Of a stretch of 64,000 nt of DNA, positions 9,020-22,199 are shown one piece after another. The DNA is from Linepithema humile. Lineage: Eukaryota > Arthropoda > Insecta > Hymenoptera > Formicidae. The notes beneath the pieces were generated by a model that saw nothing but the letters and a program-made list of their open reading frames with translations, searched no databases and was not told where the DNA came from. Position 1 is the stretch's first letter. Each line of letters starts with the position of its first letter. The stretch spans positions 22,901,698-22,965,697 of the forward strand of contig NC_090134.1 of the NCBI RefSeq assembly GCF_040581485.1. The letters are read 5' to 3'. The position numbers and the translations under genes are program-made.

Positions 9020-10960
9020 GTTAATTGTGTGATCTAAAAAATTTGCATTTATTTTAATTTATAATTTATCCTTTAAAAAATGCAAAAAGTCAAGGTGAAC
9101 AAAGGTATTTAATTTTTAAATCTAAAAAGTAGAAAGAAGAGAATGGAAACGTGGATGTACTGCCAGTCAAAAGTTTTTGAATAAAGACTATAGTTGAATT
9201 TATTACTTCAAAGTCACGTAACTTAGCTCAGAGAAAAATTGTTGAGACATTTTTAAATACGCGTTTTGCAGATAAAGAGTCGTAGTTTTTGCCACTTGGT
9301 CATGAATTTTGAAAAACATTTGTCATCAAGTATTGAAGATACATAATTTTAAAGAACAAAATAATGTTCTTTTTCGGGATAAAATTTTTTCGAAAAATGG
9401 CTTAAAGCACGTAAAGGTGCAAACTTCAAACTTTAAAATACTTTTTTTAATTTTTGGTCTGCGATGATTTTTTACTGAGTTACAGCGGTTTAAAAATTGC
9501 TCAATGTTGAACGTCTATAAAATGTTTCTTATTTTTTGTAAAAATTTGTTTTACAATTTTAAAAATAATTTTTAATGTTTTTACAATAATGACAGCATGT
9601 TACTATAAATCATATAATTCAAAATTGCATAGGTCACTTTTATCGTTATCGCAGCTTACGCTTTTTTAATAATTAAAATAATAATATAGTTTTTAATAAA
9701 ATAATAATATCATATATTATTTACATTTAATAATTTTTAATTAAAATAAATAAATAGATATATTGACTTTCCATAATTTTACTTTATTTATATTTTTAAA
9801 CAGTAACTTACAAGTTAAGTCGTTCACATTTAGTTAATACAATCAGTGAAAATTAGAACAATATTTCTATTTAGAGAAAAAATTAAATTACTTACAGGTG
9901 GAATTGTTTTATAATCAAACGTACGTAATGTAGCGTACGTAAAATATCACTACCTTTTATACGATAGCCAATCACTTACTGATTTCTAAACAAGAATGTC
10001 CAGATATTTATTGCGCCGAGAATGCCGTTCAATACAGGAATGATTACCTCATTGATTACCTCACAAATGTCGAACAGAGATCGTATTAGTGCATATAGTC
10101 GTAATATACATATGTTAAAGTCCAAAAGAAGTAAAAAAAGAACAATCGATAAAATATAATAATTCAAATGATTTGGCGCTTGGTGCAATCGCTACAATGC
10201 ATTACGTATGCATCGTGGCATGTATAATTGCTCTGTTAAAATTCATAATTACGAAAGTGTCAAACAATTAAAGATATAATTAGAAGATCAAAACAAGTTC
10301 TTCTTTCGATTTTGCAGCAATGTCGCGCTTGACAGACTGCACGTAAATATCGTACTGCAATTAGGAGGTCAAAGTTTAAAAAATCCCTCAGGCAGTAAAA
10401 CTTCGCTTATATAAGATGGAATTCTCACAGGCGTAACGACGTATATGGAATGACATTGCGATTCTGGAATGCAACATTTATATCAGACGTTATATACGTT
10501 GTATTATACTGTGAGCGTCTTTGATATGTTCACATAATAACATACTAGAAATATGCAAATTGTATAATTATACCTAAATTAAAAAGTTATATTAATGTTT
10601 CTTGTTATTATGAGCAAGTAGATTAATTTGTTAAATGTTTCTTAGTTTTTTACAAGTTGTGATTATCGTTAATTACATATTACTTTGTTGGAAAATATTT
10701 TTCAACTTTTTTAACTTTTATAAACACATTATTAACTCGCATTGATATTTTATCTTAGTTACTATAACATTAACATTTTTTTTTCTTTTCAGGGTTATTG
10801 CATATAAAATTTATGTATTCAATTGTAATTAAAAATGCAAATTAAAGTATGCATGCAATTATAATTAAAACAGATACTGATTAACAGACAATCTTGAAAT
10901 AGATTCTAAGACATCATTTTAAAGTGTTATTGGAACAACGTTCTCGATGGGAAGGTGGTC
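9020..10960. other. Intergenic spacer with a possible Tc1/mariner remnant
   Basis: AT-rich spacer between CRAL-TRIO genes 2 and 3. From about 9,155 the sequence ACTGCCAGTCAAAAGTTTTTG, followed by TAACTTAGCTCAGAGAAAAAT, has the style of a Tc1-type transposon end and subterminal region. No transposase frame and no matching right end were found, so this is tentative. A short near-palindrome of ACGTACGTAA and CGTACGTAAA lies at about 9,920-9,942. No gene recognised. Confidence 0.3.
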
Positions 10961-10967
10961 AATCTGA

Positions 10968-12518
10968 TCAATCTATATCAAGTTTCTTGAAACTTCCTTC
11001 GACTCCAAATAGATCCATCGTCTTGTTTTCCCCCACTCTTAAAGCTTCGTTCACGCGTCCAGCAACTTCGTCCTGCAAATACCATTCACGATGATCCTCC
11101 AGTTTTTTCAATTGTTCCTCGTGCAATTCCTTCAGCGGTCTAGCTTTTCCAGGTAAGCTTATGTCGCACGGAAATGCTTCTAAAGGTACGAATTTTGACA
11201 GTGTTTCCTTCGGTGTCGTATGAATATGTAACTGCAAATTAATGCAAATTGAATCAATTTAAAAAAATGATAGAAATAAATTTATTGCCGAAAATGTAAA
11301 TTTATCTAGTTTCAGAGAAAATATTATTTATCTCGTCACAATCTTCCAATTTTTAATATCAAATCAATTATCATATCAAAAATCAATTTAGAATTCATTA
11401 AAGGACAAGATTTTGTTCTTCATTTATTGGGACTCTTTTTTCATAGTAAAATTGCACTGTTCTCACCACTTCCATCAACTCTTTTTTCATGAATGGCTTC
11501 ATCATCGCCAAAATGATATCCATGACCGCATTGGTGTTGATAAAGTGCAGACCTTTAAGTCTGATTGGTATAGCTTCTTGCAGATAATAGAGATACTTTT
11601 TAATTGCTATGGGGCTAAGACGGCCGGCATGAGCAAAGGTAACATGTTCCATGTCGATAATAATCACATGACCTTCCGCAGTCCCTTCGGTGTACAACCA
11701 TAAATCCATTACCATGGTGAAGTATTTCATTATTTCGGTGTAAACAAAGCGTGAGGGCTCGTAATTTATAAGTCTCGCGTAAATAAGCTTATATCCCTCC
11801 TTCGTCTGCGTCGTTAATGTTATCGTCGACCTTTTCAAAGAGATTTAATTAATTTAATTAAATTAAATCATACGAATAATTTCTAATTATTAATGCCGCA
11901 ATCTTTAAAAATATTAGTTACGTTAACTTTAATTAATTAATTTCAATGACATTTTTTAAATTTTGGTGACAGCTTTTTTAACTCATTCTAATTTTTCTAT
12001 TTTCCAAATAGTATAACGGAAATTTTTGAAGAAAAAATTTTTTTGTTACATTGTGATTTATGAGGAAAAGTAAAAAAGTAAATGAAAAGTAAATAGACTT
12101 TATCAAAGAGTTTGATTCCTTAAATATCCCTTTATGTTTTGACTTATTCTTGTAAATATGTATGACTATATATTTACGATATGACAAGAAATAGTAAAAA
12201 ATTATTTGATAATTAGTATTACAAAAATACTTACGCGACTGTAAACATCTCTCGCAGCTGTTTTGTTCCAAGTGGGTCTCGATTGGAGAAAAATTCTGGC
12301 ATATGAGTTCTGGATGAGTAATATGCCTCGATGGTATTCTTAGCAGATTCGATGCCATAGTAGTTACTATGCAGGAACAACACATATTCACTGTCTAAAA
12401 TTTTCGGTAGATGTTGTTGTTTCGCGCACCAATCCTTTAGAATTTGTATATCCGAATCCTTCAGCTCAGGATTCTTCTTTTTTTCTTCTTCGTAAGAAAT
12501 TCTTTTGATCGGGGACAT
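10968..12518 (-). CDS. CRAL-TRIO lipid-transfer protein 3 (alpha-TTP-like)
   Basis: Three minus-strand coding exons: 12518-12235, 11830-11467 and 11231-10968, giving 303 residues. Exon 1 begins MSPIKRISYEEEKKKN and carries SDIQILKDWCAKQQHLPK, HSNYYGIESAKNTIEAYY and RTHMPEFFSNRDPLG. Exon 2 carries GYKLIYARLINYEPSRF, VIIIDMEHVTFAHAGRL and EAIPIRLKGLHFINTNAVM, the core of the ligand pocket. Exon 3 carries LPGKARPL, HREWYLQDEVAGRVNEALR and LFGVEGSFKKLDID. Compared with its neighbours, EPTK is changed to ESAK in exon 1, and exon 3 is two codons longer around CDISLPGK. Ligand and tissue cannot be read from the sequence. Exon 1 is the closest match to the lone relic at 2.6 kb. Confidence 0.93.
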
Positions 12519-12539
12519 AGCGCAGACTTTTGTTCTTCT

Positions 12540-13690
12540 GTTGATAATTTAATATTTGTTACACCTTTAATAAACACTTAATAAACGTGTAACAAATATA
12601 TAGAAGTTTATTTGATTTATTGAATTTGAAATATCGTATTTAATACTTAAATATGAAATTACTATATAGTAGTGATTTTTAGTATTAGATTAAATTATAA
12701 TATTACAGAACATAAAATATATATATACTATAAATATCAGAATAATAATGCTAAAATAAAATAAAAAAGATTACTATCTCATAAAAAACATTTGCACACT
12801 TAAGAGAAAAGGTATCCGTCTGCGGAGATGAAGAAGTTTTGTTCTTAATCGTGGATTCTCCACAATAGTACTACGTAAAATTATTCCAGATTTAGCCATT
12901 TAAAGGCGGGGAAAATGCTTGACAGGATATCCAACTTAAACATATGATTAAACTCTTGACATTAAAATTACAGGCTGAGAAACATTTTTCTTTTAAACAA
13001 CTGCGTTAGTTTGCTTGTTGCATAATTTTATTTATTACATTTTTGTATTAATATCATAACTGATAGAATTTTGGAAAATCACTGAAATTGCATTACAAGC
13101 ATTGTGGTAATAGTTATTGTAATTTATGTTTGATTACATGTAAGATCACATAAATAGTAAAAATATTTTTAAATTATCTCAATTAATAAAGATTAGGTAT
13201 AAAACAAGCAAATCTACTTCAAAATTAATATTAAGTTTATTATTTAAATAACGATTTATATAAATAGTTGTGTGTGAACATGTAAGAAAATGCAATAATA
13301 TTAGAATACAAGAAAAAGTCAAATTCTTTAATTAAAAAAATTCTTTACAACAACCTACACTTTAGTGTAGATTATTTTAATCTGCCATTTATTCCCTAAA
13401 TATCTTTGTATTTGTTTGTATTTTGCATTTACTGCGGTGAAATTGCGCTCGAATTAGTTCCAAACTTGATCGGAAAAAAAAACGCTGTATCGTTATGTTG
13501 GCAACATTGGCAATGACATTTACACGTGAGATTGTGAGCGATATCAGCGCCAATCAGCGCTGATGACTACTGTAAATTGCTGTGAACTGTAATGTTTCGT
13601 TAAAGTGTATGAAATTGTTTATTGTTTCGTGCTTTTTCTCTTACAAAAACAATAACAAATATACGATTTCTATTTACTGAATTTTATGTA
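12540..13690. other. Divergent intergenic region upstream of CRAL-TRIO 3 and MED31
   Basis: This AT-rich region separates two divergently transcribed genes and should contain both promoters. The 150 bp before MED31 (about 13,480-13,620) is less AT-rich and contains AGCGCCAATCAGCGCTGA, a short inverted repeat around an inverted CCAAT-like CCAATCA. No TATA box is obvious for MED31. No gene or RNA recognised. Confidence 0.4.
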
Positions 13691-13692
13691 CT

Positions 13693-14868
13693 ATGAACCG
13701 ACCGGATGATCCGCCGGGGCTCATGAAAGGCAGAAAACCATCTTTTATTGGAATGAACGGTACATTGTTTGAAATTATTTATCTATCACAACTCAGTTTT
13801 TCTAAATTGCAACTGCAATTCCAGCGTTTAATTTGTTGCAATCTGAGCAAATCTTGTGTGAACATTAATGTTAAATATTCTAACTTTATTTGACATAGTA
13901 CATGTTAAGCAATATCATAACCAAACTTATGCAGTGTCATAATTAAACTTACTCCGATTGCTTGTGATTGTATGTTTATTTATTATAATTTTTTCAAATT
14001 ATAGCTACAAACTACAACTCTTTAGTTTATACGATTAAAGCAAAACGTCACTAGTTATTAATATTAAATATTTTAACATGAATTTGATATGTGTGTTTCG
14101 CAATTAGACTTGACAAGTTTTTTCTTTGAGCCTAGTTTAAGGCTTACTTTAGACAATTTATAATTCAATAATTGACAGAATTTGGTATTGAAATTTATAT
14201 ATAATTTTATATAACATAAAACAGAAAAATGGAATACACATATATTATTAAATACATATTACTGACATATATTTTGTCTTTTTGTTATAAATATAATTTT
14301 ATATTGAATTTTGTTAAGAATTATAGATGTAAAATGGATTTAAGATTTTTGTATGAATGATTAATATGCAATTTGAAATTATGTTTTAGGAGTTCCTGAG
14401 ACAGACGAACAGCAGCGTTTACGGTTCCAGGTTGAGTTGGAATTTGTACAATGCCTTGCTAATCCAAATTATTTAAATTGTAAGTAAGAAAAGTTATTAT
14501 ATTTTTCAATCAATTTTATAAAAGCAATTGATTTTTCTATAAGCAAAATTATAGTTTTAGCGCAACGTGGCTATTTCAAAGACTCAACATTTATCAATTA
14601 TCTCAAATACTTGTTGTATTGGAAGGAACCAGAGTATGCAAAATATTTGAAGTATCCTATGTGCTTGTATTTCCTGGATTTATTGCAGTACGAGCATTTT
14701 AGAAGGGAAGTCGTTAATGCTCAATGTACAAAATTCATCGACGATCAGCAAATTCTTTTGTGGCAGCATTATACTCGACGACGTACCAGACTTCTACAAA
14801 CAGCTACTGAGCAAACGCAACATGTCAATACTCAAAATAACGGTATTGCGCAACCTAAGGTTCCTTGA
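13693..14868 (+). CDS. MED31: Mediator complex subunit 31
   Basis: Three coding exons: 13693-13759, 14390-14479 and 14555-14868, joined in frame to 156 residues. MED31 (Soh1) belongs to the middle module of Mediator, which links transcription factors to RNA polymerase II in the nucleus. The conserved core is unmistakable: RFQVELEFVQCLANPNYLNF, then LAQRGYFKDSTFINYLKYL, YWKEPEYAKYLKYPMCLYFL, LLQYEHFRREVVNAQCTKF and IDDQQILLWQHYTRRR. The N-terminal tail (MNRPDDPPGLMKGRKPSF) and the Gln/Asn-rich C-terminal tail are variable, as in other insects. The acceptor of exon 3 was chosen at 14,555 because it alone restores the NFLAQ junction. It converges on the SLC22 transporter gene. Confidence 0.97.
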
Positions 14869-15610
14869 ACTCATAGTTTTAATAATGTTCAGCTGACGCG
14901 TTTACAGAAAATTTAATATGAAATTTACATTTTATATCTACATTTGATTTTTCCAATATGGTAAGGCTTCTTGCAAGAACTAATTTTGTTGCTTGACTGT
15001 GATAAATCGTGAATTTTCTCATGTTTTTATATGTCGTTGAATGATATCTTTTTTTTCTCACTTAAATAGTACTCAATATTCGCATATAATATTCATCATT
15101 TGCGTCAAAAAAAGTTTATTTTTTTTTAATGTTCAGTCTTATTACAATTTATATATCTATATGTAGATTTAACACTTTTCGAAATATAGTATAACACAAT
15201 TATTCATATATACTCGCGTAAGCTATTATAATCTTTTATTGTATATATATATACACATATATAAATTCCAAAAGTTACTATTTATCGTATACCAGTTTAA
15301 AGCGCGAGTTATTCCGACATTAATTATTAATCTTATATCCTTTAATACGTTCTCACGTGCTCTTTTTCAAAGTATAATAAATATCTGTTGTCACAACTAT
15401 GACATAATATCGTCTGATTCTTGTACATGCACAACATACGATTTTTTATATGATATACGTGATATATATATATATATCTAGTTAATAAAAATAAGCTAAT
15501 CTTTTACAAATTTACACTGACGAATGGCGCAATGTTTTGCGCAAAAGAAGCGAATTGAAAATATTCATTAAATTCGATCAATTTTACACAAACCCGTTTT
15601 ATCTTAACGC
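14869..15610. other. Convergent 3' UTR region of MED31 and the transporter
   Basis: This short AT-rich interval between the stop codons of two convergent genes holds both 3' UTRs. It contains TATATA runs at 15,240-15,265 and 15,462-15,478, and an AATAAA at about 15,484 that could serve MED31. No further gene was recognised. Confidence 0.45.
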
Positions 15611-15614
15611 TCAA

Positions 15615-18600
15615 TTACTCGGTACTTTTGTTCTCCACAAAATTAACTAGAATCCCATTGCCAGCATCCACCCAATCTTCTGAGAAGAGCTTTTCCCTCA
15701 AAATTTGTCTCTGTGTCAAATCGTTTTCCCTCGTGTCATTTTTAATATCAATATCATCACTTTTACGATTACTTTCGTCAATTACGTTCTCCACATCAGC
15801 CGCTCGATCTGGTAGAATTTTTCTCAATGTCTCCGATAAAATCAGAGCCAAAGCACTGGAAATGAGGCACATTATGCCAACAGCTAATAACGATATCGGA
15901 AGAGGCATGTGTTGTCCCTGATAAACAGATTATTTGTATTTTTAATATCAATTTTAGCCGATCTTGTGAGCAGTAGAATTAAAAGATACCGCAACTTTAG
16001 AAAGAATGAAATGTAAATATTGAGAAAAATTATTAGCGTACCGATAATATCAAATACGGCATGCTTAGACTGCCGATTTTTGCAAATACCACGCATAAGC
16101 CTAAGCAACTACCTCGTACAACTGTTGGAAACGTTTCAGCAGTGTACAGGTAAGCGATAGAAATGGTGCTTGCGACAGTCACTCTGCCGAACAGCAATAT
16201 TATCGTCTTTGCGTAATCTGAAATAAGAATGTTACATGTGTCATTTATATTGCATATAATATTTTAATTATAAATCATAAGATTGCCGATCGAAAAATCA
16301 GCAAATTTTTGTTTTATGAATCAATGGCTGTTTTACGTACCAATCCACGGCGCAGTGGTAGTTAAAATGAGGAAAACCGCAATTAAAATACAAATAATGC
16401 CATTGAAGGATTGGTATATACACATCGGCAGTCGTCTACCGTATCTAGATAGCACGAAATACGTAAATGTGTACGCCGCTATCTCAAAAGCTCCACCTAA
16501 GGCGAACGTGACGTGTCTGTTAATTGGAAAAATCGGCGCCAGATCGTCAAGTATGCTATATGCCATCGCAGATGTCAACCTTAAATGAAATCAAATCATT
16601 GCGAACAAGTTTTACAATATTATTATTCGAGCTCATTCGTTCTGTAATCCTCTGTGTAATGCTATAGTGTAATAATATAGAGTAAGTTTTACTCGGATGT
16701 GTACTTATTAGTCTCATTTAAGTATCAAATTATTAGAAAAGTTTATTAAAAATTTATTCTTGCTCTGCGCGGATTAATATGATTGAATTCTATAAACATA
16801 CGATTCTGTATTTTTAATGCTTACATTAATCAATGCATTTTTTTACATTTTGAAATGTATTTAGTATTTTTAAAAAGAAAATTGACAAAATTTTACGGAA
16901 TGCTGCAAGCTGTTTTGAATATTGTTTTGAAATAGAAATTTTTTAAGATACATAAATAGAGAGTTGAGAAATAATTTTAAAAAATCTTACCATTGGCATA
17001 TCATTATGGAACCATATTTTTTTAACGTTGATGATTCAGACGTATTCTTTAACACTGAATCTATTTTGTTTGAAGTCTCTTTCTCGACGTTGTTTCTCAC
17101 ATTTTCTTCATTTTCACTCGTTTTTTCTTTTTTCGTTCTACGCAACACCACCTCCTCCGCGGCTTTCAGAGAGATTCTTTGATCGCATCCTGATTGTGGA
17201 ACCGTTCTTGACTCACGATCACAGTTCGAACTTGAAGGCAAATTCTTCTTGTCACAATCTTCTGTATAACTTGGCGTCTTTCGACGTAATGGCACGTTAG
17301 AAAATCTATTTTCTGGATTCGCCGAATTGGCTTTTGCAGCCTCCTCTAGAACAATTTTATTAATACTGATTATAGTGTCGAAAAGTGCCAAGTGTCTCTA
17401 AATTGAAAAGAAATGAACTCTCTATACGCATATCTGTACACTACTATTGAGAAATGTTTACTATGTGTTATACATGTGTATATACTTGTAACTTTTTGTT
17501 CGATCGGTTTCGATTCATTTAATAAATTTGCCGCTTCTTCTCGCTGATCTTTCTCAGTTCTCGCTTTCTTTAAATCAAGACTGGTAACTCGCGACTTCCT
17601 TTTCGGTTTTATCGGTGTCGTATTACTCTTCACACACGCCTCGTGTATAGGGACGTTTTCCGTTCGCAATCTGATACAGCACTCATTATACTTGGCGATT
17701 CTTTCGAACGCCATGTCGGCCTCTGTCAATTTTCCCATAGCTAGCAACCATCTCGGTGATTCCGGTATAATCCTGTTGCACACAACATGAAGATTTTGAG
17801 ACTTTTATGTTTATTTAATACTACTTTCTAGACGGGCGTCTCTTTTTTATTTTTAAAACTGCTACAAATAACTCTACAAATGTATTTGTGTTACAAATAT
17901 ATTGATGCTTTAATCAAATTTGAGGTCAAAAGTACAAAATTCAAAATAAAAGATCTGATACGGCAGACCAAATTTGAAAAAAGCAACCGGATTATCTTGA
18001 AATCCGGTTGCTTTTTAGAGGGATTTTGGAGTTGCTTAATATAACATTAGAATTTTGAAATTCTGAGGTGACATTTGAATTCAGTGATCTCATAAAATCC
18101 CTAAAATCGAGTTTTAAAATAATCGGAAAGCTAACTTTTTGAAATTTGCTTTGTCATTTTTAATTTTGAAATTCTAAAACCACAATCGAATTCAACAATC
18201 CTGAAAATCCTTAGAAAACAAGGTTGTCTTGTGTAAGCTACTTTGTTAGATAGCTCTCGTCTCAAAAAAAAGATTAACTTTAAATGATTTTAAATCTTGA
18301 AAACACCTTTACGCATCTTGTAGATTTCCTTCGATTTTTACGTAGATTGAATTTTTTTCTTACCAAATGTATAACACAGTAGCGGCAGTTGGCACGGAAA
18401 CGGCTAGTTGTAAAATTCGCCAATCGGGGATCACGTAGCTGAGCGCAGCGAGAAGTATGAGGCCGATTGACCAGAAGATCTGCATAATCAATGCGACAAG
18501 AGTGCGAGATCGCGCTGGGAATAATTCCAAGGAGAGAATGTATGTGGAGTTCTGCAGACCTTGAATGAACACTCCTTGAAGACCACGTAGCGCGAGAAAC

Positions 18601-19899
18601 ACGGGATAGCTCTGAAGTCGAAAATTTCATTCTTTAAAGAATTCGGATAAATTAATGTAAATTAAATAGTCTCAATTTTTGGATTAACATTCTTGTGTTT
18701 TTAAAGACGAGATTATCGATACTTAAATTTATTCCAAGCTAGTTTTAAACGGTGAATCATATTATTTCACCTGTACAATATAGAGTGCCACCGCCATCGT
18801 GCCTTGTGCATAAAGACATATCGCTTGGACGGGAAGTCTGCCGATACGATCGCTTAGAAATCCGAGGACCCATGCACCCAGAAGCACCCCGATGTAGTAA
18901 ACGGTTGGGCCTAGGAGAGATAGGTAATGCTTTTCGCATACTAAGCCCCATTCGGTGACTACACTGTTCTCCGCAAAGTCTGTCATAAAGCGATATTCGC
19001 CGGAACAGGACGCGAAGACCGGTGCTTCCGGTGCCGCAGAAGTTAGGTTGGCGTCGATCGATGAGTTCACGGCGCCGTGGCAGCCGTAGCGTTTATTCGT
19101 CGAATTTTTCGCCTGAAATGTGCAGCAAAGTTCTTTTTTTCCGAAATTAATCTTTTTCTCAATAACTTGTAATTATAATTTAGAAGCTGAATAAGAATGG
19201 GAAATACAATAAACTATAAATTTTCTCCAAATCTAACTTATTTTGTTTATATTTCTCATATTTATCTTTACAACTTTCTTAATTTTCTCTATTTTCCTAT
19301 ATTTATAGTAAAACCCAAAAAGAACGTGTTCGGTATTTCTTTCATTAAACTTACTTCAATAAATTACACACATTCAGTTTTACTCTACAATTGAAATGTA
19401 CTTAATACGCAACTGCATCAATGGGTCGTTCTCAGTCGTTGTTGTCAATAATAGCCTGACATCTCAGTGGCATGCTATCTACTATAGTACTGATATGTGT
19501 GTGTCAGGTTATAATTGACAACGACTGGACGACTTACTGATGTAATTGCGTATTACATTTGTGCCTGTACTATACGTGTAATTTTTTTTTACATTTATTG
19601 AAGTCAATTTAATCAAAAAAATGATGATCATCTTTCTCTTTTTCTTTTACAGTGTATGTTGGCACGCTACCGTTACATTTAATTTACATGTACTTACGTC
19701 ATTAAATTAACGTCGCATTGAATATAGTTCTGTTCTATATTGAGATAAAAATTCTGTTTACCTGACAATAAAATTTCGGCGTGTAATTATAAAACACCGG
19801 CAACGCGTGGCTCATAGAGACGATGACATAGTTTATTCCGAGCAGCAGCACCAGCACTATTTGAAAGCAGCCCACTTTAACTTCCTCGGCATTCATCAT
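15615..19899 (-). CDS. SLC22-family organic cation transporter, long-loop form
   Basis: Eight minus-strand coding exons: 19899-19762, 19112-18771, 18611-18364, 17772-17493, 17397-16991, 16579-16341, 16217-16042 and 15917-15615, which sum to 710 residues in frame. It is a plasma-membrane MFS carrier. TM1 is FQIVLVLLLGINYVIV, followed by a Cys- and Asn-rich extracellular loop, the MFS signature GFLSDRIGRLPV (about 129-140) and WIIPESPRWLL after TM6. The second-half MFS motif is LSRYGRRLP and ETFPTVVRGSCLG lies near TM11. The loop between TM6 and TM7 (roughly 260-460) is Lys/Glu/Ser-rich and about 200 residues long, which is why the protein exceeds the usual 550. Insect carcinine/organic cation transporters are the nearest class I can name; the substrate is not determined. 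The exon 4 donor (GTTACA) is weak. Confidence 0.9.
17930..18240. repeat. Dispersed ATCGAG/GATAATC repeat in a transporter intron
   Basis: Intron DNA containing AAATTCAAAATAAAAG, GATACGGCAGACCAAATTTG, CCCTAAAATCGAGTTTTAAA and a degenerate second unit about 110 bp later. The same words occur in the same order at 35.14-35.5 kb. A near-perfect 13-bp hairpin, GCAACCGGATT with AATCCGGTTGC, lies at 17,985-18,013. It looks like a low-copy remnant of a tandemly arranged interspersed repeat; family unknown. Confidence 0.6.
19403..19555. mobile_element. Foldback MITE in the first intron of the transporter
   Basis: Almost the whole 153 bp is one hairpin. The left arm runs TAATACGCAACTGCATCA, then GTCGTTGTTGTCAATAAT and CCTGACA. 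The right arm is TGTCAGGTTATAATTGACAA, then CGACTGGACGACTTACTGAT and GTAATTGCGTATTA. The arms match over about 65 bp with a few substitutions around a short loop near 19,477. The ends are TAATACGCAA and its complement. No coding capacity. Confidence 0.75.
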
Positions 19900-22162
19900 G
19901 AATAGCGATCTCTTCGCATCAACCCTTAACAATCCGACGGAACTCTACTCGTCGAAAGCGCGACACGCACTGCAATCTAAGGCCCACGCGAGTCTGGCAT
20001 ATCACATTCGCTCATTTCCTCACAAAATTCGAATTAACGATTAAAGAGAAAGATAAAAAAAAACAGCTACTCTTATTTATATCGGAATTCGATCTATTTA
20101 CGTGATATTTAAGTGATTAAATTGTCCTTTTAGAAAGTTTATGTTAGATAAATAATTGGAGAATTTAATTGGACAATTTAATTCGAAGATTGCGAATGAG
20201 CAATTTGACCAATTATTTGTTTACATAAAACGGAGCGTCGAGCGTCGAGCGTATTCGCGGGATTCGAATAAGTGTCGTGCACGAGGGTGAAGTACGCACT
20301 GACAGAGAGAGGATCGGCCAGGAGTTGTCTCTCTTGCAGGACGCGAGACGCGAAGGAGGAAACCAAACAGCGGGCGAACTGGAGGAGGACAACGATATGG
20401 CCTATTGTTCCAATACCTGACACACTGACGTGCAACACGTATCGCGTGAAGAAGACGATCTTCTGCCAATAACGATCAATATTCCGCGATTGACGTAATC
20501 ATCACCACCGATGGATCATCATTTCCGTCGTCGTTCGTTTCTCTCAAATTCTACCAAGTATAATTTGTCCTTGGAATGTTTTATATTTTTTATACAATTT
20601 GTTTTTCGCAAAGTTATAACAGTTCAAAGATCGACAATTTTTCTGCAGAAATTCAGCGATCCTTTAACTTTGCGCTATGTATTTTTTTATATTTATGTGT
20701 TGGTGCCGCACCGTTACATTTAATTCACATATACTTTGTATCATCGAACAATGTAGCTCCGTTTCGTATTATATCAGGATTACTATTGTAAATCGTATCT
20801 AACGCAAAACGCGGACGCGGCGATAACGGAACGGCGATTCTTTCATTCCCGAGCCGAGCCAGATGGAAGACGTGGGACTTAATGACGCGTTCGCGATAAT
20901 TGCGAATGATTGCGCGGTGAATCTCGGCCCGCTGAGATTTATGCAGTTGATTGAAATTGAAGGCTCGGACTCGTGAGAATCGCCGTGAGCGCCGGCTATG
21001 CGAATCTCAGCCACGTGCCGCTTTCCCGAATGATAGTTATTTCTTTGGAAAGTGTGCGGAAAACGCGCTACACCGTCTATATATTGGCACCTATATATTC
21101 CGAGCTGTGTGACGAGCCAGATAATGTCCCCAGCTGGGTCTATGAACTCCGCAAGCGCGTTTACCGCGGTTTATATCAGTGTACATAGCGCTTGCTTCTC
21201 TGATGTAACGGCTCAGAAACGCGTTGATGAATATTGACTCTCGTTGTTCCATCGAAATTCTTTCTGAATGTTATAGCGTAATTTATGTTACATTTTTCAT
21301 TTTTTGTGTCATTTTTCAATTTTGACTTAACACTTTGAAAGACGAACCTTTATGTACTTTCTTGAAACATGGAGAAATCAAAATTGATCCTAAAAGAAAA
21401 TTGACCTTTAATAAGAACTTTTCATTAAGAACGTAACACAATTTTTTTAACAACTACAATGACGAAACATCACACAAAAATATACAAAAATATATAAAAA
21501 GAAAATGAGATAAATTCTATAATTAAAATGAAGGAGTAACTATTACAATTTCATGTTTCTGCGCAATATTAGTACAATTGGAATCGTCGTTATTGTGCTT
21601 ATAATAAAAATAAAATCCAATATTAAGGAGTCAAATATATAAAAAGGAGTCAAAAATGATTTTTGTATCTTTCTAGTTTTTTACATTTCCTTGGTACAGA
21701 ATAAATAATTTTTATTTCATATATTTTTTTCCTAACAATTATCTCGAGGATAATCGTGTGTAAATTAAGGCAACGATTTGTATTCTATACAAAAACAACA
21801 TCCAAAAATTGATATTGAAATTTAAAAACTTTTATATTATTGATGACTTTTATGTTGGTAGAATTAAAAATGACATGGCATAAAATTCTTGACCGTCATA
21901 AAAATCAGTGCAAATAAAAAACGCCTTGTAGACGTCTAGCAGCTATCTATTACAATCACTTTTTTAACAGCTGACTTAGAAGGCGTGCCTATACTTAGCA
22001 GCATTATCTTGATCGCGACAGTGAGGTGTTTCCTTCGTTTCTGGAACTGTTTGCGTATGCCAGGCTCGTTACGTCCGGTCCCGGTCGCATCCTGCCTTTC
22101 ATTAGTGACCCATCGCCGGGACAGATCGACGACCGAATCTGAAGGAAACACACACACACACA

Positions 22163-22199
<37 letters not shown>

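Noticed and set aside
9150..9680. Tc1/mariner element
   Set aside because: Only one end-like sequence and no transposase or opposite end; kept only as a low-confidence note in the spacer entry.
20221..21237. Open frames in the GC-rich blocks upstream of the transporter
   Set aside because: Mutually overlapping on both strands, no recognisable domain, no splice support.
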